This document shows, one piece after another, positions 12,240 through 24,915 of a stretch of 64,000 bases of DNA (position 1 is the stretch's first letter; every line of letters starts with the position of its first letter). Below the pieces are notes generated by a model that was not told the origin of the DNA, ran no database searches, and was given only the letters and a program-made list of their open reading frames with translations. A program made the translations under genes and the position numbers. This DNA is from Spirometra erinaceieuropaei. Taxonomy: Eukaryota > Platyhelminthes > Cestoda > Diphyllobothriidea > Diphyllobothriidae. Location: the NCBI GenBank assembly GCA_902702965.1, contig CACRXP010000001.1:2696257-2760256 (forward strand), written 5' to 3'.

Positions 12240-12640
12240 AGTCGAGCTTTTTAAATGTCGTTGTCTGTGAAAAGCAACTCTTTTAGTGAGCTGCTGTGCC
12301 CCCTAAAACGGCCTTGCGGGAGTTGCGTTGATCAGCTCGGGGGTCAGATCACGATCGGGCACGTGTTATTGGGCTACGCACCCTCAACGAATGCCACACA
12401 TGAAGGCGGGGGGTGTGGTGGCACGCCACGTCAGCCGCCCGCGCCGATCCGGGTTCCGGTCTTTTCGACTCTGTCTTGACGTCGGACTCGAATGAGTGAA
12501 GGAGGAGAGAGTGCGGGAGATGCTGCGCAAGTCACCGTCCCTGCGCCCATGCTGCTGTGGGATACACAGTGGACAACATTAGCGCCGACGGCAGAACTGT
12601 CGTATATGTATAACCAATGCGACCCGGGAGTGACTCGCTA
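12240..12640 (+). repeat. GC-rich dispersed repeat, diverged copy
   Basis: Collinear with 37480-37720. Shared blocks include TCCGGTCTT, a GGAGGAGAG...GTGCGG block, GCAAGTC, CAAGTCACCGT, and a CGACGG/CGATGG...GAACTGTCG/CTATCG block. It forms a GC-rich island in AT-rich DNA. Open frames inside are not conserved between the two copies. Confidence 0.5.
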
Positions 12641-12644
12641 CACG

Positions 12645-15600
12645 TTCTAAATGTGGCATGGGACACAAATACTCCATTGTGTCATGGAGCACATTTCACA
12701 GGCGGTGCCATTGCAAGGAACACTCAGTGGAGGAGAGACAACAAAAATAAAGGAGACTAGAGTGGACATTTCTTTCTCGGTTGCTGACTTCAGTTACCCA
12801 TAACCCTATTAAAGGGCGAACCCAGTTATCCCAGTGTTCAGTGTATTGCTTAGTAATAGCTCTTGACTTGTACTCCTTCGTTTTCTGCGGTCTGTCCACG
12901 AGGTCACTGAATCTCGCACACGTTGCATCTTGGACATTTAAATCAGTTCATCCGACATCCCATAAAATTAACTAGACCAAATTACAACCAATAGGACGCG
13001 AGATCGCGGCTGGAGTGACAGTGCGGTTGGTATAACGAACGACTTAACGTTGTTTTAAACGTCCGATTTTCTTGGTCATAGTCTACGGTTTGGTTGGCCG
13101 GTCACTGCAAACGTGTCCGTAATAATCAAGCTTGCCTTGCCAGACCCTTTTCGCTCGATACTTGAAGAACATAGGAATAAAAAGCAAGTGCGCATCTCTC
13201 CCGACCCTTGCAATTCTAGCTGAAATGAACGAAACGCTGGATTACCATCCTGTCTGAAAGGAAAGTACTAGCCTACAAGGTGGACTAGGATCACGAGGAG
13301 GCGAAGTGAGTGCTGGAAAATTATCTACTGTAAGAGGGTACATAATGGTTGGATGGAACAGTAGAAAAACTCCGTGTATATATTTGACGAAATTCCTAAG
13401 TTTGTATTTGAATGGAAACAGGTAACGCCAGCTAGGTTACGCACTATTTACCATAAAGCTTGACTGATGGTTAGTTATTAAATTGGAGAATTTCGCCCTT
13501 CGGCTTATAGCAATTCTGGTCTCAAGAGATATGTAAACTTTCTAAAATGCCTCTGCATAAGTGACTTATGTGTATATTGCCCTAAATTTCACTGCCTATA
13601 TGGTTTTAGGTATTTTTCGAAAGGAAAACAAAAATTTACCGCGGTCTAGTCCTATTACAGGGTATTACTCCATCCTGATGGAAAACCTTTGAAAGAAGCA
13701 AATATGCGCATTGGAAAAGTGCAAAAAATTTAGCAGCTTATGATGCATTCTTATATCCGGGGTTTTGCTAGCATATCAATTATTTCGGATGGACTGTGAG
13801 CATCCAAATCATCGGTAACCTGTTAAAAGGATACTGCCAAATAGCCTTAGACATCGAACTACGCGCATATTTAAAGTACTCATATTCACGCCGACCTGCC
13901 TTCTTAAATAAAGATTTTCAGACATGAACTTCTGGCTACCCTTTATGGAGCTAAAACGGTATTTGCGCAAGCACCGAGAATCAATGAAAATATTCATGAA
14001 TCCCTTTAGGTATGATTACATACACGGGCAGGTCAACATAGTTGACCAAAAAGGAAGGCGGAACACCAGGACGCATAAATTAGCAGGATTCCCATTTCAC
14101 GTCTGTCTGTGTTCTAGCTTAGTCTACTTAACTCAGTAAAGAGTTGGGCTATGTCTGATGAGGCCTAGTGCACATTACATGTATTTTAGTGAGCATGAGA
14201 GAAGCATTTATAATTTAAATCGTCAATAAAGCATGAAGGCCAGCGGACAGTGCAGGCCTTTCAGTAATCCTCCAAGTGTTTTGAAGTTTTTTTCTAGATT
14301 TTCGTAAATTCGAATGACGACTTTCGTTAATGGCACGCTAGGAAGAAAGTGGAGGTCGACAAACTATGCGGAAGGAGAATACGCCTTTGACATATCATCA
14401 TCGACCGCGCGCATAGCAACGCTTATCGCTGTATGCAAAGTAAACGTCACGAAAGCGCATGCTAGAACATCGTACGCAATGTACAATGACACATTGTTTA
14501 CGTTATGAATGTGCTTACTAGAGGCCTTCACTTTGGTTAGCTTGCGGTCCCCTCACATGCTTCAAGACGCATATTCTACACAAAAGCTTGGAAAACTCGA
14601 CAGCATCCACTGTGCTTCCCAGGATAGTAGGTGTTTAGAGGCGAAATGCACGCCCTTTGCTAGGGTAGAAGGTTAGAAATGCAGGTGCCGGTCGTTCATA
14701 CTTCACCGACCGAGTAATTTATGAGCCCAAATACATTAGTCCCTAATGTGTGGAAAAGAGCAACAACTACAAGCAATTTTATGAAAATAGAGAAGAATTG
14801 CCTAAGGAGTCAGCAGGGACTTAATAGCAATTCCTGACTAAATTTCCATGTGTAGTAGCCAAAATTAAACCCTCAGCGGGAGATACAAGGGGTCTCAGCA
14901 CAGATTATTCGACTAAAGAACCGCTGAGTCGCTCCCCGTTGGCTACAACTGGGAATATTCAACGTTACGCGGGAGCGCCGTTGACCGATCTATCTCGCTG
15001 AATGAACGAAATACGTGGATAAAATCGTCCTGGTCTCCCGAATAAATTAGAAACGGACATCACAGCCTCCACTGCATCTGTAAGAGTGTCTTGTGCGCTC
15101 TAGTGGGGATTTATTCCATTCAGTTTGCTTGGTGGCAAGGCTGATGAGCTTTTCTAAACTCGCTTTGCAGCGAACAAAATGCTTTATGTATAATGTGTAG
15201 AGCAAATCTAAAAGAGCTCTAAAAGAGATTGCGGAAGATTGGAAGTCCAATAGTTAATACGGAAGGATAGTTTTCATTCAGTGAATGCCGGTCACTGACA
15301 AGGTGAGCAGCAGATGGAGTTCTAAACTTAATTATGAAAGGAAGAAAAATCAAATCGAAGTGGGGAGTATGTATGGCGTATTTTTAAAAAAATGCAGTTT
15401 TGCAGTCGGCTGGCAGTAGGGTGCAAAAAATTTACCCTCCAACTTCAGCAAATACGTAGGAACAACGGTAATAAACTAATTGCACGTCTGTCTTGAGTCA
15501 TTTAAACCATGTATTGAAGAGCAGTTCCCCCTTCTACCGAGTCAAAAACATGTAATAAATTTAGTAGTACTGACTTATTTGATGTCAACCACATCTGGCG

Positions 15601-15655
15601 TTAGGTTTCTAAACGCTCCCAACTCTTAATCGTGAATATTTACGATAATTTCTTC
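12645..15655. other. No recognised gene
   Basis: AT-rich sequence with only short open frames lacking recognisable motifs. Confidence 0.4.
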
Positions 15656-15662
15656 AGTACAT

Positions 15663-15765
15663 TAGGAGCCGAACCAATGGGCGAATAAGAAGACTTTTCA
15701 ATATACAGATCGTGTGTTGTATTTATGAGAAAAGCCTTCTTATTCGTTCCCCGGTTCGGGTTCTA
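15663..15765. repeat. Short palindromic (MITE-like) element
   Basis: Two 37-bp inverted arms (15663-15699 and 15729-15765), sharing GCGAATAAGAAG on one side and CTTCTTATTCG on the other, with a 29-bp spacer. No coding sequence. Confidence 0.5.
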
Positions 15766-15769
15766 GTAA

Positions 15770-17590
15770 ACCAAAGAAATTAATGTAGATATCTACGTTT
15801 AAAGAAGCTGTGTAGTCAACCAAACGCATTGTTATTTGGTAGAATATGCAGCAAAAGAGCCTAAATCAAGGTTTTGTTAAGTTTTTTTAACCATCTGAGC
15901 AGCTATTTTCCTTACAATATGATAAAAAGCGTCATCCGCGCATTGATTTGCGTGTTTTCTTCCTATGAAAAAACTAGATAGATGTGTTTCAAGAGTATAG
16001 TATTGGCAGCTGCAGCACCGTCTAAGGAGGTTTTATGTTAATTGTCCAGTCATCTTGGCATGCGAGTATCGTTTTTAAGAAAAAAACAAGTTTTATTTTC
16101 ATCTCCTACACTAAGCGGTCAGTACGCGCCGAAAAACTATTTTGGAAAATGAAGATTATCCGACCGAGTGTTCTGCCACCAGTTTATTTTGCTCAAACAT
16201 TCAATTCTAGTGGACTACTAACACGCATTGAGACAATGGAAATTAAAAATTCCGTTAGAGGGCAATGTGTGAGAGCCTAATGGATTTTGTTTCGCGTCCA
16301 ACAATAGGGTTTAAGATGGACAAAGAATGACCTCACTTGAGGAAATCTCATTAAAATTAATTTAATTGGGAAAAATGGTGACGGCATTAGGCAAATGAAC
16401 AGTGCACATGTCGAAACCACCAAAGCGAAACATGTCCCAATGGGCCTCTGTTGCTTTTGAAAATGGTCAGTTCCTGCATAAAGGTTGGTGAACTAGATGA
16501 TTTTAAAAAAATCTAACGGAAATCAGAAGTTAGATTTGCATAAGCCAATTATTAGAAGCACCAGTATGAAGTAAATGCTCAAATATCCAACCTTCCTAAT
16601 CAAAGACATTTTTGGAACACCTATACCATAAACCAAACGGCCAGGGACGATTTTAATTTTTAGGTAAAAGCAGAAAGTGTCCGCAATCAAAAATAATTAG
16701 CTGTACGTATTCTCTTTGAGAAAGAGGATGGGGCCCTTGAGTGGCAGTCCGGAGAAATAGGTCGCAGTCTGGCGAAATAAACAAATGCAGGCATAGTGTA
16801 CAATTACTCAGAAAAATTTGCATCCCCTTCATGCTTCTAACCTTCTGGCTTTTTACATTTTGTGGAGAGTTTAATTAGGGAATAATTGTTTAAATGGATT
16901 ATAATGCACAATTTTTGAACGAAAAAAAGTAGATGATCAAGTATGGAAACAGTATGGCAAAAACATTTGTTTTAAGTCGCACTTGAACGGGCTTTCCTAG
17001 ATTCAATTTATGTGGCATGTTTTCCTGCAAACTTCGGAGCCGTAGTTTATCTTGTCAAAAGAGTTCGAGTTAATCGCGCTTAATAAGCACTCCTTAACTT
17101 GTTTAAATAAACGTGTATATTTTCAAAATGCTTGCCCCTTTTTTGGAAATTGTTCGTTGACAACGCAGAATCACCGCAAAAGATGAAACATCTGATTGGC
17201 CTGATAATGCCAAGCTGACAAGAATTCCTACATGAGGTTTATGCGAAACGCTTTGCTGTCGAACATTCTACCAATTCTTCCTATTTGAGTCCTGAACAGC
17301 TGGTGTTATTGTTAAAAAGTCTAACTGAGCTAGACTTAATGTGGCAGTGCTCCCTAAATTTTACCATCATATGCGCAGTTCTGTCTGAATATCGTTCGAA
17401 TGCGCCTACCATCCCAGCTGTTCAGGCGCACCGGAAGAAAACAGTATCAGCAAGCCATTAGTTCGAAAGCATTTGATTTTGCGAAAAAAGGAAAAATAAT
17501 GTACCCTTTTGGGATAACAAGAGTTGGGGCCTCAAGACGAGCTGCATGATGGGACGAAAAGCAAGCCCAGTTCGCATTTTAGGAGAGAGG
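15770..17590. other. No recognised gene; 3' flank of the aerolysin-like gene
   Basis: AT-rich. The part nearest 17590 would contain the 3' UTR of the minus-strand gene, but no AATAAA-type signal is obvious close to the stop. Confidence 0.4.
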
Positions 17591-17595
17591 GAGGT

Positions 17596-17919
17596 TTATA
17601 CAGGCTCACAGTTTTTTTGGGATGAAGGATTATTCGTAGCATTTGCCTTCTGCTTCACCTCAACTTTCTGCTGGGCATTGACCCGGAACGTGTACTGCCC
17701 CTCGCTGACAAGGTAAACAGTCTTGGTGGTCTTGTCCTGCTCAAGCAGACCACAACGACGCAGCAGGAGATCTTCCGCTAGGATTTTTTCAATATCCTGT
17801 TCAGTAAATTGCATGAAGGACTTCGGATTCTTCTTATCGATCATGGAGGCTCGAATTTTTCCGTAGAAATTCGTTCTCACTTTGAACTTGCATGTCTTTC
17901 GTCCTTCTTTGACCGTAAC
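17596..17919 (-). CDS. Aerolysin/ETX-MTX2-like pore-forming protein, last exon
   Basis: This exon encodes 107 residues and ends at a TAA stop (17598-17596). The intron before it ends in TTTTAG at 17920-17921, so the exon starts with GTT in phase 0, matching the phase of exon 24790-24915. The translation shows the C-terminal part of the aerolysin-type pore-forming module: a beta strand with KVRTNFYGKI, a short helix-like stretch, then YLVSEGQYTFRV close to the end. I know this strand order from invertebrate ETX/MTX2-like and natterin-like proteins. A lysine/asparagine-rich tail follows. No AATAAA is visible within about 250 bp downstream. Family assignment is by recognition of motifs, not by a search. 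Confidence 0.72.
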   Translation of the reverse strand, partial: VTVKEGRKTCKFKVRTNFYGKIRASMIDKKNPKSFMQFTEQDIEKILAEDLLLRRCGLLEQDKTTKTVYLVSEGQYTFRVNAQQKVEVKQKANATNNPSSQKNCEPV

Positions 17920-19491
17920 CTAAAACGTTGGAAAACGGTTACGATATGGGGGGCTTTGTTTCCAAAAACTCATACATAACCTCAATTTTAAAATAAAGAC
18001 TTCAAATGAGCATTGAAATATTTGGTTCGCTGCATCGGAATGGCCAGCGAATCCTAGGATACGAAGGGCTGCCTCAGAATTAATCAACGTCTAGCCGAGC
18101 GGTCAGAGTTTATTTTAACTGTAGGCATAAAATAAGGTAAAATTAGCATAGACGACAGTGGGAAGATTTTAGACTAACACGTTCGGCTACTTTGCCATTA
18201 CTCCAAACACTGTCCCTTAATATAATATGCATTTATTGGTCGGACGACAGTAGTTGACGGATAAGTGTGCTCCTTCTCTTCAACGTTTGGCAGATGTTAG
18301 GGAGTCAATATGCGAGTGATTTCCTCAAGTACATTTTATTTAGATGATATTTTTCTAATTTATGGAATGGATATCATGACCCGACTGGTAAACCCTACTG
18401 ATCGGAATCCGAAAGACCGATCAGCACGGCCCACAGTTTTAATTATTTGCTTCACAGGTTAGCGAGACGTAAGCTTCTAAAGCGGACTATGTTGCTGAAT
18501 TATGTTATAAACGAAACTGTGCAAGTATTTGTAAAAGAGTAAATTCTTTTTTACGGATAGGCTTTTGTCAATATTAGTACTTACCGTAACTTTATGCGAA
18601 CATTTGCGCAGTCAATGATAAAAATGCACGTTACCCTACCTGAAAGATATTTATCAAAGCGAATTCCACAGTCTGAAAGCCACTCTCCCTGCCATTAAGC
18701 AAAGTGGGATCACATATAAGAAAACGCGTTATTTACGAAAGAACAGATGTCCTGTCTTCTTCAGAAACCTCAGTTCGTAAATTTAGTTGGTTTTTTGCTT
18801 GAAAAAGTACTTACAACTCCAAAAGACTATTTCTGTTCTAGCGTGCATACACTTTCCACGCTTACAGGAATATTTCGCAGAACATAGCAAAAAAGCCCAA
18901 TATTCAGTGACTTTTCGAAATATAAGTAAATCGTGGTACGCCTTTATGGCTTAGTTTTCGTTTTAACCCAATTAAGGATACTGACCTTAACCAAAGTTGG
19001 CCTTATGAGAAATATTTCAATACCAATGCGCACTATATGTCTAGCTCACTTAAATTCAAAAAATTGGAATAAACACTGAGCAAACATTTCTTAAAAAGCA
19101 TAAAATTTGAAAAACATTTTATTTAGTCGTGACGGAAAAGCTATCATTATTTGTGTATAAGCCTTTAATTATTTTATGGAAGAAAACTTTAATAACATGT
19201 AGAAGACAGTGTACTTATGGTTACATTTGCCCATTATGTATATATTTGAAGACAGTTGGTTCTTTGGGAGAAGAAAGAACTTTATTCGTAACATTATTTC
19301 AAATGTGTCCAAAAAATCAATACCTCTCCGGCGATTCTGCGAGTAGGTGTCCGCCGCATACATTATTGTGTATCGATTGGTTACCGTTTCTTCCACTTTT
19401 CCTTGAGATTTTTGTATATGTCGCTTAACTCAGTATGCCGATTAATGCATGAGTCATCTGAGTGCATGGCTTCAAAAAGTTCTTGCTCTTT

Positions 19492-19818
19492 TTAGGTAGG
19501 GCATATGCCGACGATGCGAGTCATGTCCCATGTAAAAGAATGCCGGTTATCGAATGTGTCCATGGACATTTGAGACAGGTGGTCTCGCCTCTCAACAGTT
19601 AACTGATGTTCTTGGATGCGCGTGGAGGCGGACTTTCCGGTTCGGCCATAATATACGGAATCGCACGCCTCACGTGGGATTTTGTAAGCGACTTTCTTCT
19701 GCTGCAGATAGTCAGACATATCCTTGGGATATACAAGCCGACCGCATAAGGTAGTCACCGGTCTGCGCATCACTTGTATTTGATTTTTACTCAGGAATCT
19801 TTCAACGAGTTTTGACAC
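19492..19818 (-). mobile_element. Penelope-like element fragment (GIY-YIG tail)
   Basis: A single open frame reads LVYPKDMSDYLQQKKVAYKIP, then VYYGRTGKSASTRIQEHQLTVERRD, and ends HSFTWDMTRIVG. This is the PLE C-terminal region: the linker, the GIY-YIG nuclease core with its following arginine (STRIQEH), and the downstream His/Trp-containing strand. The tyrosine-isoleucine-glycine core is damaged (YYG lacks the I). No RT part lies next to it. It sits in an intron of the aerolysin-like gene, on the same strand. Confidence 0.65.
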
Positions 19819-19965
19819 ATGTTCCCAAAGAACCTACTACCAAATTATTTTTCTTGAGATGCCTGTCTTTAAGCATATATTCATACTGAATAACTGATGT
19901 AGTGCGCATTCCGAGGTGATATAATGAGAAGGCGAAGCCTGCCTTCACCTACTAATATATCTATG

Positions 19966-20960
19966 CAGTAGATGTGCTAATTCATGAAATGTCAACCAAA
20001 ATTTCGAAATGCGTTCTCGTTTCGAAAAGATAAATTAAGCAGCGTTGTAAAACTAATCATGATGCAGCATAAATCTATAATGATCCAGTTACCTCAGGGT
20101 GTCGACTTTCGAAAGAACTTATTTTCAGCTGCATGCAAGATCTATACTCTGCCAAAATGACTACTTGTTTAGCATGCAATTTTCTCATTGATTTTTGATG
20201 TCCTTGAAAATTCAATTATATTTCATGGAAAACACGCATAAACATATTCATTCTTTTACTTATTCGGTAGAAAATCACGTCTTCTTCCAATTTCATAGTC
20301 AAAAGAAGAGTATAATTCGGTTTTACAAAAGTTTCTAATTGTGAGATTTTTTAACACCGTTAAATAGCCGTTCATGAAACGTCATGTATCTGCATTTACG
20401 AAGGTGGCTTGTAAAGTTAACAATCTTGCTCAAATCCACTGCTTAATTTTATGAAACTCATATTGTCTCCTCTTAACACCGTAGAGAAATGCATGGTTTT
20501 CTGTACACGGAAAATATACAGCTTGCAGTTTTGAAACCCAGAATGCAAGTGCAACAGCAGGTCGGGTTCAAAATTATTCGGGAATTAGAAAAGTTTTTTA
20601 AAACCGAATTATACTCTTCTTTTGACTATAAAATTGGAAGAAGACGTGATTTTCTACCGAATAAGTAAAAGAATGAATATTTTTATGCATGTTTTTCATG
20701 AAATATAATTGAATTTTCAAGGGCATTGAAAATCAATGAGAAAATTGCATGCTAAACAAGTAGTCATTTTTTGCAGTATATAGATCTTGCACGCAGCCGA
20801 AAATAAGTTCTTTCAAAAGCCGGACACCCTGCGGTAACTGGATCATTATAGATTTATGCTGCATCATGATTAATTTTACAACACTACTTAATTTATCTTT
20901 TCGAAACGAGAACGCATTTCGAAATTTTGGTTGACATTTCACGAGTTAGCACATCTACTG
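19966..20960. repeat. Large palindromic element (about 1 kb)
   Basis: Arms 19966-20340 and 20583-20960 are inverted copies of about 375 bp with few differences, around a spacer of about 240 bp. The minus-strand open frame at 20733-20942 lies entirely in an arm and codes for nothing recognisable. Diverged single halves occur at 11541-11940 and 63266-63375, so this belongs to a dispersed foldback family. Confidence 0.75.
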
Positions 20961-21298
20961 TATGTATGTAATTATAACCTTTTAAAGACTTTGCCTTTCA
21001 TGAAGCGTTTGATTGGCTGCTCTTCATTCCACAGTTGTGCTCTGATGATCTTACTGCTATCCTAGGCATTTATTTTAGTGTTTGTGCTGTTCATGTCTTT
21101 TACTATCTATTTTTGCGCACACATGCGTCATGTTGGGACTTTTTGCATGCGTCTGCATCCGAAAAATATGTCTACTGCTTAGGTCTGTTTTCATCTGGAA
21201 ATGATTGCTTAGATAGGTTCCAAATTAATCCCTACAAATAAACTGAATGGTGCGCCGTTAAGAGTCACTCCATCAGTCCGTGCAGGTATTAGAATTTT

Positions 21299-21802
21299 CT
21301 AAGATCTACGCAAGCTTCTCAGTATTTTCATTCTTATCGAACTAGAAGTAGAAAATTTCTTCGTTCGACTGAAGAAATTTTGAAATGTGATTTTTCCTAA
21401 GTTGCGGAAACTAGGAAATGTTTGTTTGCCTAATTTTGCTAAGCCTAGTGAACAATTCATGAGTTCTGAAAAAAAACAGTTGCGTGTGTGGCGAATGTTT
21501 TCACGGCAAGATTCACGCCGGTTGTTTAGAGAGGAGTACCAACTGAAGGCCATCCTGCAAGAATTTTCCATGCCACTCCCTGTTGTAGACCCATTCAAGG
21601 TACCGTCTGTAGCAAAGCATACCAGGATTTCAAAAAGTTGTTGCCCATTTGACCAACAATGTGCGCTTAGAGGACTACTTATGAATCCATTCTTGGATGC
21701 CCGATGGAAAGTGGACAACGAATAGGTTCTAACAAAGTCGTTTGGGCACAGCACCAGATAGCTGTGAGAGTTGATCAGAAGAATAAGCGACCGCTGGAAC
21801 AA
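21299..21802 (-). other. Overlapping open frames on both strands, unassigned
   Basis: A 167-codon frame on the minus strand overlaps a 112-codon plus frame (21387-21725). Neither has a recognisable domain. Both end next to a PLE-end fragment at 21785-21850, so this is probably body sequence of a non-autonomous element. I do not call either frame a gene. Confidence 0.3.
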
Positions 21803-21850
21803 GGGCCTTATTCGCCTGACGTTTGGGACTCTTACTTGAATCCTGGAACT
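21785..21850 (-). repeat. PLE terminal fragment with decayed hammerhead-like core
   Basis: Minus strand: AAACGTCAGGCGAATAAGG...GTTCCAGCGGTCGC matches the other PLE ends in the window, but the CUGAUGA part is missing and GAAAC reads CAAAC. Confidence 0.45.
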
Positions 21851-22440
21851 CGCATCTTCGCTTGTATCAGCTGTGAGAGTGTTTGCCTTGTATGGTAAAA
21901 AGAACGGGTCTGTTCGAAAGGAGTCTTCCTAGGATGCAGAGGACCCTACTGCAAGCTCACTGTCTACTGCAGTACGAGGCCCATACGGTTCATCCTCCAC
22001 AGTAAATGCCCCAACGACCCCTAGGCGCTCTCTTCGGTTTCTTTATCCTACCATTGCTCACTTTACCAGCCCCGCCAAGTGTTTTTTCGTCATCCGAAAT
22101 TGTCTCCGGTCGTTCTAGTGATCACTTGTCCACAGTTACTATATTACCTTCAAAACCTGATAAAGTAGTTATAATTATGACAGTTCGACCATCGAGACCG
22201 ATGATGTCCACCGTATGCTACACAGCAGAGCGAGCAGGCATGATGAATTAGAATTATACACGCAGACATTCAAGAATCATGCTGTTTTTTTTGGTAAAAA
22301 CAATCGCTCGCCTATCCTCTAGAGAATCACTTCCGTGCTTTCACATGATGTTCCTGTCTAGTAAATAATTACGGTCGGTGAAATGAAAAACTGTGGTAGT
22401 AGGGAAATTGGATTAACAAACAGTTCCGCTCGAAGAAGAT

Positions 22441-22510
22441 GACACGATCGCTGGAACAAAGGCTTTATTCGCCTGCCGTTTCGGATTCCTGTTCGAACCC
22501 ATCATCAGAA
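22441..22510 (-). ncRNA. Hammerhead-ribozyme-like motif in PLE terminal fragment
   Basis: Minus strand: CTGATGA (22508-22502), a 6-bp stem GGGTTC/GAATCC with a 6-nt loop, and GAAAC (22482-22478), the order of a hammerhead catalytic core. The base after the core reads GGC where the better copies have GTC, so cleavage is doubtful. The stem differs from the 60.9-kb copy by an A-to-G change that keeps pairing. Confidence 0.45.
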
Positions 22511-24789
22511 ACAAAAAAAGATATGGATCATCTTCTATTAGAAAGTTCTGCGTTGAGTGGAATGAAGGAATAAGTGACAAAGACCTGCAAACAGTCGCAC
22601 TGTACTCTGACGTCACGTAAACACACATATCTGCTCCCCAAATATCCCGATTCACTGAACACATAATTTTTCATGGGTAGACTTATCGTTGGGTGTTTTT
22701 CTCAGCTATCTCGTTGGCAAAGGTAATCCCCATTTCGAGCACCAGCAAGAAGTTCATGAAATCACAACGAGAGCTCAAGGGGCTAAGGAACGCAGTGCCT
22801 TCATGACCGTCACTAATATCTGACGGTTAATTTGGCAAGCATCCAACGATAATGTCAGCAACAAGGGGTACAACATCTCTGCCCTCAAGGATGCTTTCCG
22901 CCTCAGTAGTTCCTGTACAACACAGGAGGGGATAAAAGTGCGAGTTCAGCATTTGAGAGAAACATGGGTTTTGTGACAACCACATCAGTTCAGAAGTGAT
23001 GACAGCTCACAGCTAAGAGCAACAAACGGTCAAAGGCAACTACCTTTAAATTCACGAATATGGACTCATGGCGTGTACCCTTCTTCAACCTTCGCAAACA
23101 AAAAGGACTTCGGTTAGTCAATAAAATGTTAACTTTGCTCTTATTCAAAAGGCTAGACCATTGGTCAGCAGCTGCAGAACACGTGTTGGCTCAAAGTCAC
23201 GACCGTAGACCTCGAAAGCCTAATTTGTACCTTTCGACCGAAATTTAGTTTGAAATTTCTTTAAAATGCTCCTTTCCCCAGGATACGCCCTTTTGACGGG
23301 TCATGATGCAACTATGTGCCTAACGGACCTGCGCTGACCCATTCAAAGATTCTCTGTCCCATTAAATTTTGAAATTAAATGAGGTCACGTCAGGTCACTT
23401 GATTGCTTGATTTAACCATCTTTTCGCTCTGCTTCTGAAAAATGTGCAAACACGCTACTAAACATGATATTTTTCAGACGACATTTCTGCAGCAAACAGG
23501 AATTAAATGTAATTTCGAGGGAGAGCAGTGCGTCCAATGAGATATTCATATGCATTTTATTGGAAGCTTGTGACCGCACTTTTGACTTGACCATCCCCTC
23601 AAAAGTACGAACGATTGATAGTGCAATTTTACAGAACATATACTCAAACAAAAATCTGCGAATCGTGGGCCTTCAACCTCGAATGTCCTTAAAATACGAA
23701 GTTACTACATTTGTATGCGAGCTTATTCGATATATGAACTATATAAAGGGTAGTCCAGCCCACTTCAAAGTATCTTCACTAGTTACCTAACTAAAAAACA
23801 TTAAATTATCCTCGCATTACAGTTGCACGTTTGAATTTACACGATCTTATTAATATGCAATAAAATATCTGCCGCTTTTGAGAAAAAACTGGTATTCTTT
23901 TGACCTTATTTCAAAGTCCCATGGTAACCTGCAAGCATATGGGGACCGCAAATACGGGGACGCTGAAGTTGACTCACTAACTGTCATCAGTCAGCGATGC
24001 CCAACTACTAGCGTTGGCTAACTTCTGGTTTGGGCATGCATCATTTTTTGCATATAGCTCATTCAACTGCACTTGAACCCGTGTCGTGTTGACTTTGTAA
24101 TTACCCAGACCTACGCAGTCGCGATCGCGGCCGTTGGACAGTTTGATCAAGATAATCACATGCGATAATCAATAGAAAAGCCCAACCTTATGAGTAGTTC
24201 TTGGATTGTCGTCAATTTCCATCGTTTCGACTCAGAAGTACATTCTCGCCCTGACCACCTGTGCAATGCTTTTAGTGCATAGACTAAAATTAATGTCCGG
24301 AAGAGGTTTACTGAGTAAGACTGACGCTGATTTCTGGCGTCGTAAGAAGTTTACTTGAAGCGGTCACCTATTAAACGACTGCAGTCATGTTTCAGATATT
24401 TTTAGGATGTAAAATACAGGATTTTTTGTAACGTTCGTCACAAAAATACAAAATTTTGGTAGTAAATTATGAAGTGGCCAAATCGATGTCTTGACGTATT
24501 TTCTGAGATAACTGTTAGAAAATTAAACCAGGCAGTCTAATGTGCACATGACTACCTAGGGCATACCTCGGAGTAAGGTAAAAGTAACCTTTCTATATTT
24601 CTGAAGCATAATTATTGCTAAAGATATCAGTGTTCCGATATACATGGAGAAATTCTTTAGGTCCAGTCAAAATAAAAACCTGTCAGTCAAAGGTAAACTT
24701 AATGCATTTAATCTCAACCATGAAATGACGCTCGAAGTGAAAACCCCTTTGTCGTAAAGTTTTAAGGAGTACAAAGAGGTAGTTCGTAC

Positions 24790-24915
24790 CATCACGGTCG
24801 CAGTGCAGTCCGGGTCAACACCAATTGTGTAATCTGTGCCCCAGGTCAATTCTTCCTCAAACGAGTGTCGAGAGGCCTTGTTGAGAGTCAGTTCTTGCGA
24901 ATAGTTGCCCGTCAC
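24790..24915 (-). CDS. Aerolysin/ETX-MTX2-like protein, internal exon
   Basis: A 126-bp exon (42 codons), phase 0 on both sides. The acceptor AG is at 24916-24917 and the donor reads ATG|GTACGA at 24790/24789. It encodes the strand that follows the membrane-insertion loop in aerolysin-type proteins: a segment with SQELTL, then the family-typical SFEEELTW and a VDPDCTATVM strand. Continuing from VM directly into the last exon keeps the usual beta-strand register, whereas reading on past the donor does not. That is the main reason for choosing this donor. The exon lies between introns of about 4.7 kb and 6.9 kb. Confidence 0.7.

Larger units (their letters stand above)
17920..24789 (-). other. 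Intron of the aerolysin-like gene (6.9 kb)
   Basis: GT...AG interval before the last exon. It is a sink for mobile DNA: a PLE fragment (19492-19818), a 1-kb palindrome (19966-20960), and two PLE-end fragments with hammerhead-like sequence (about 21785-21850 and 22441-22510). The remainder shows no recognisable gene. Confidence 0.6.

Noticed and set aside
23977..24159. Minus-strand open frame between two exons of the aerolysin-like gene, at first taken as an exon
   Set aside because: No in-frame acceptor precedes it, and joining 24790 directly to 17919 preserves phase and the family's strand order, so the extra segment is not needed.
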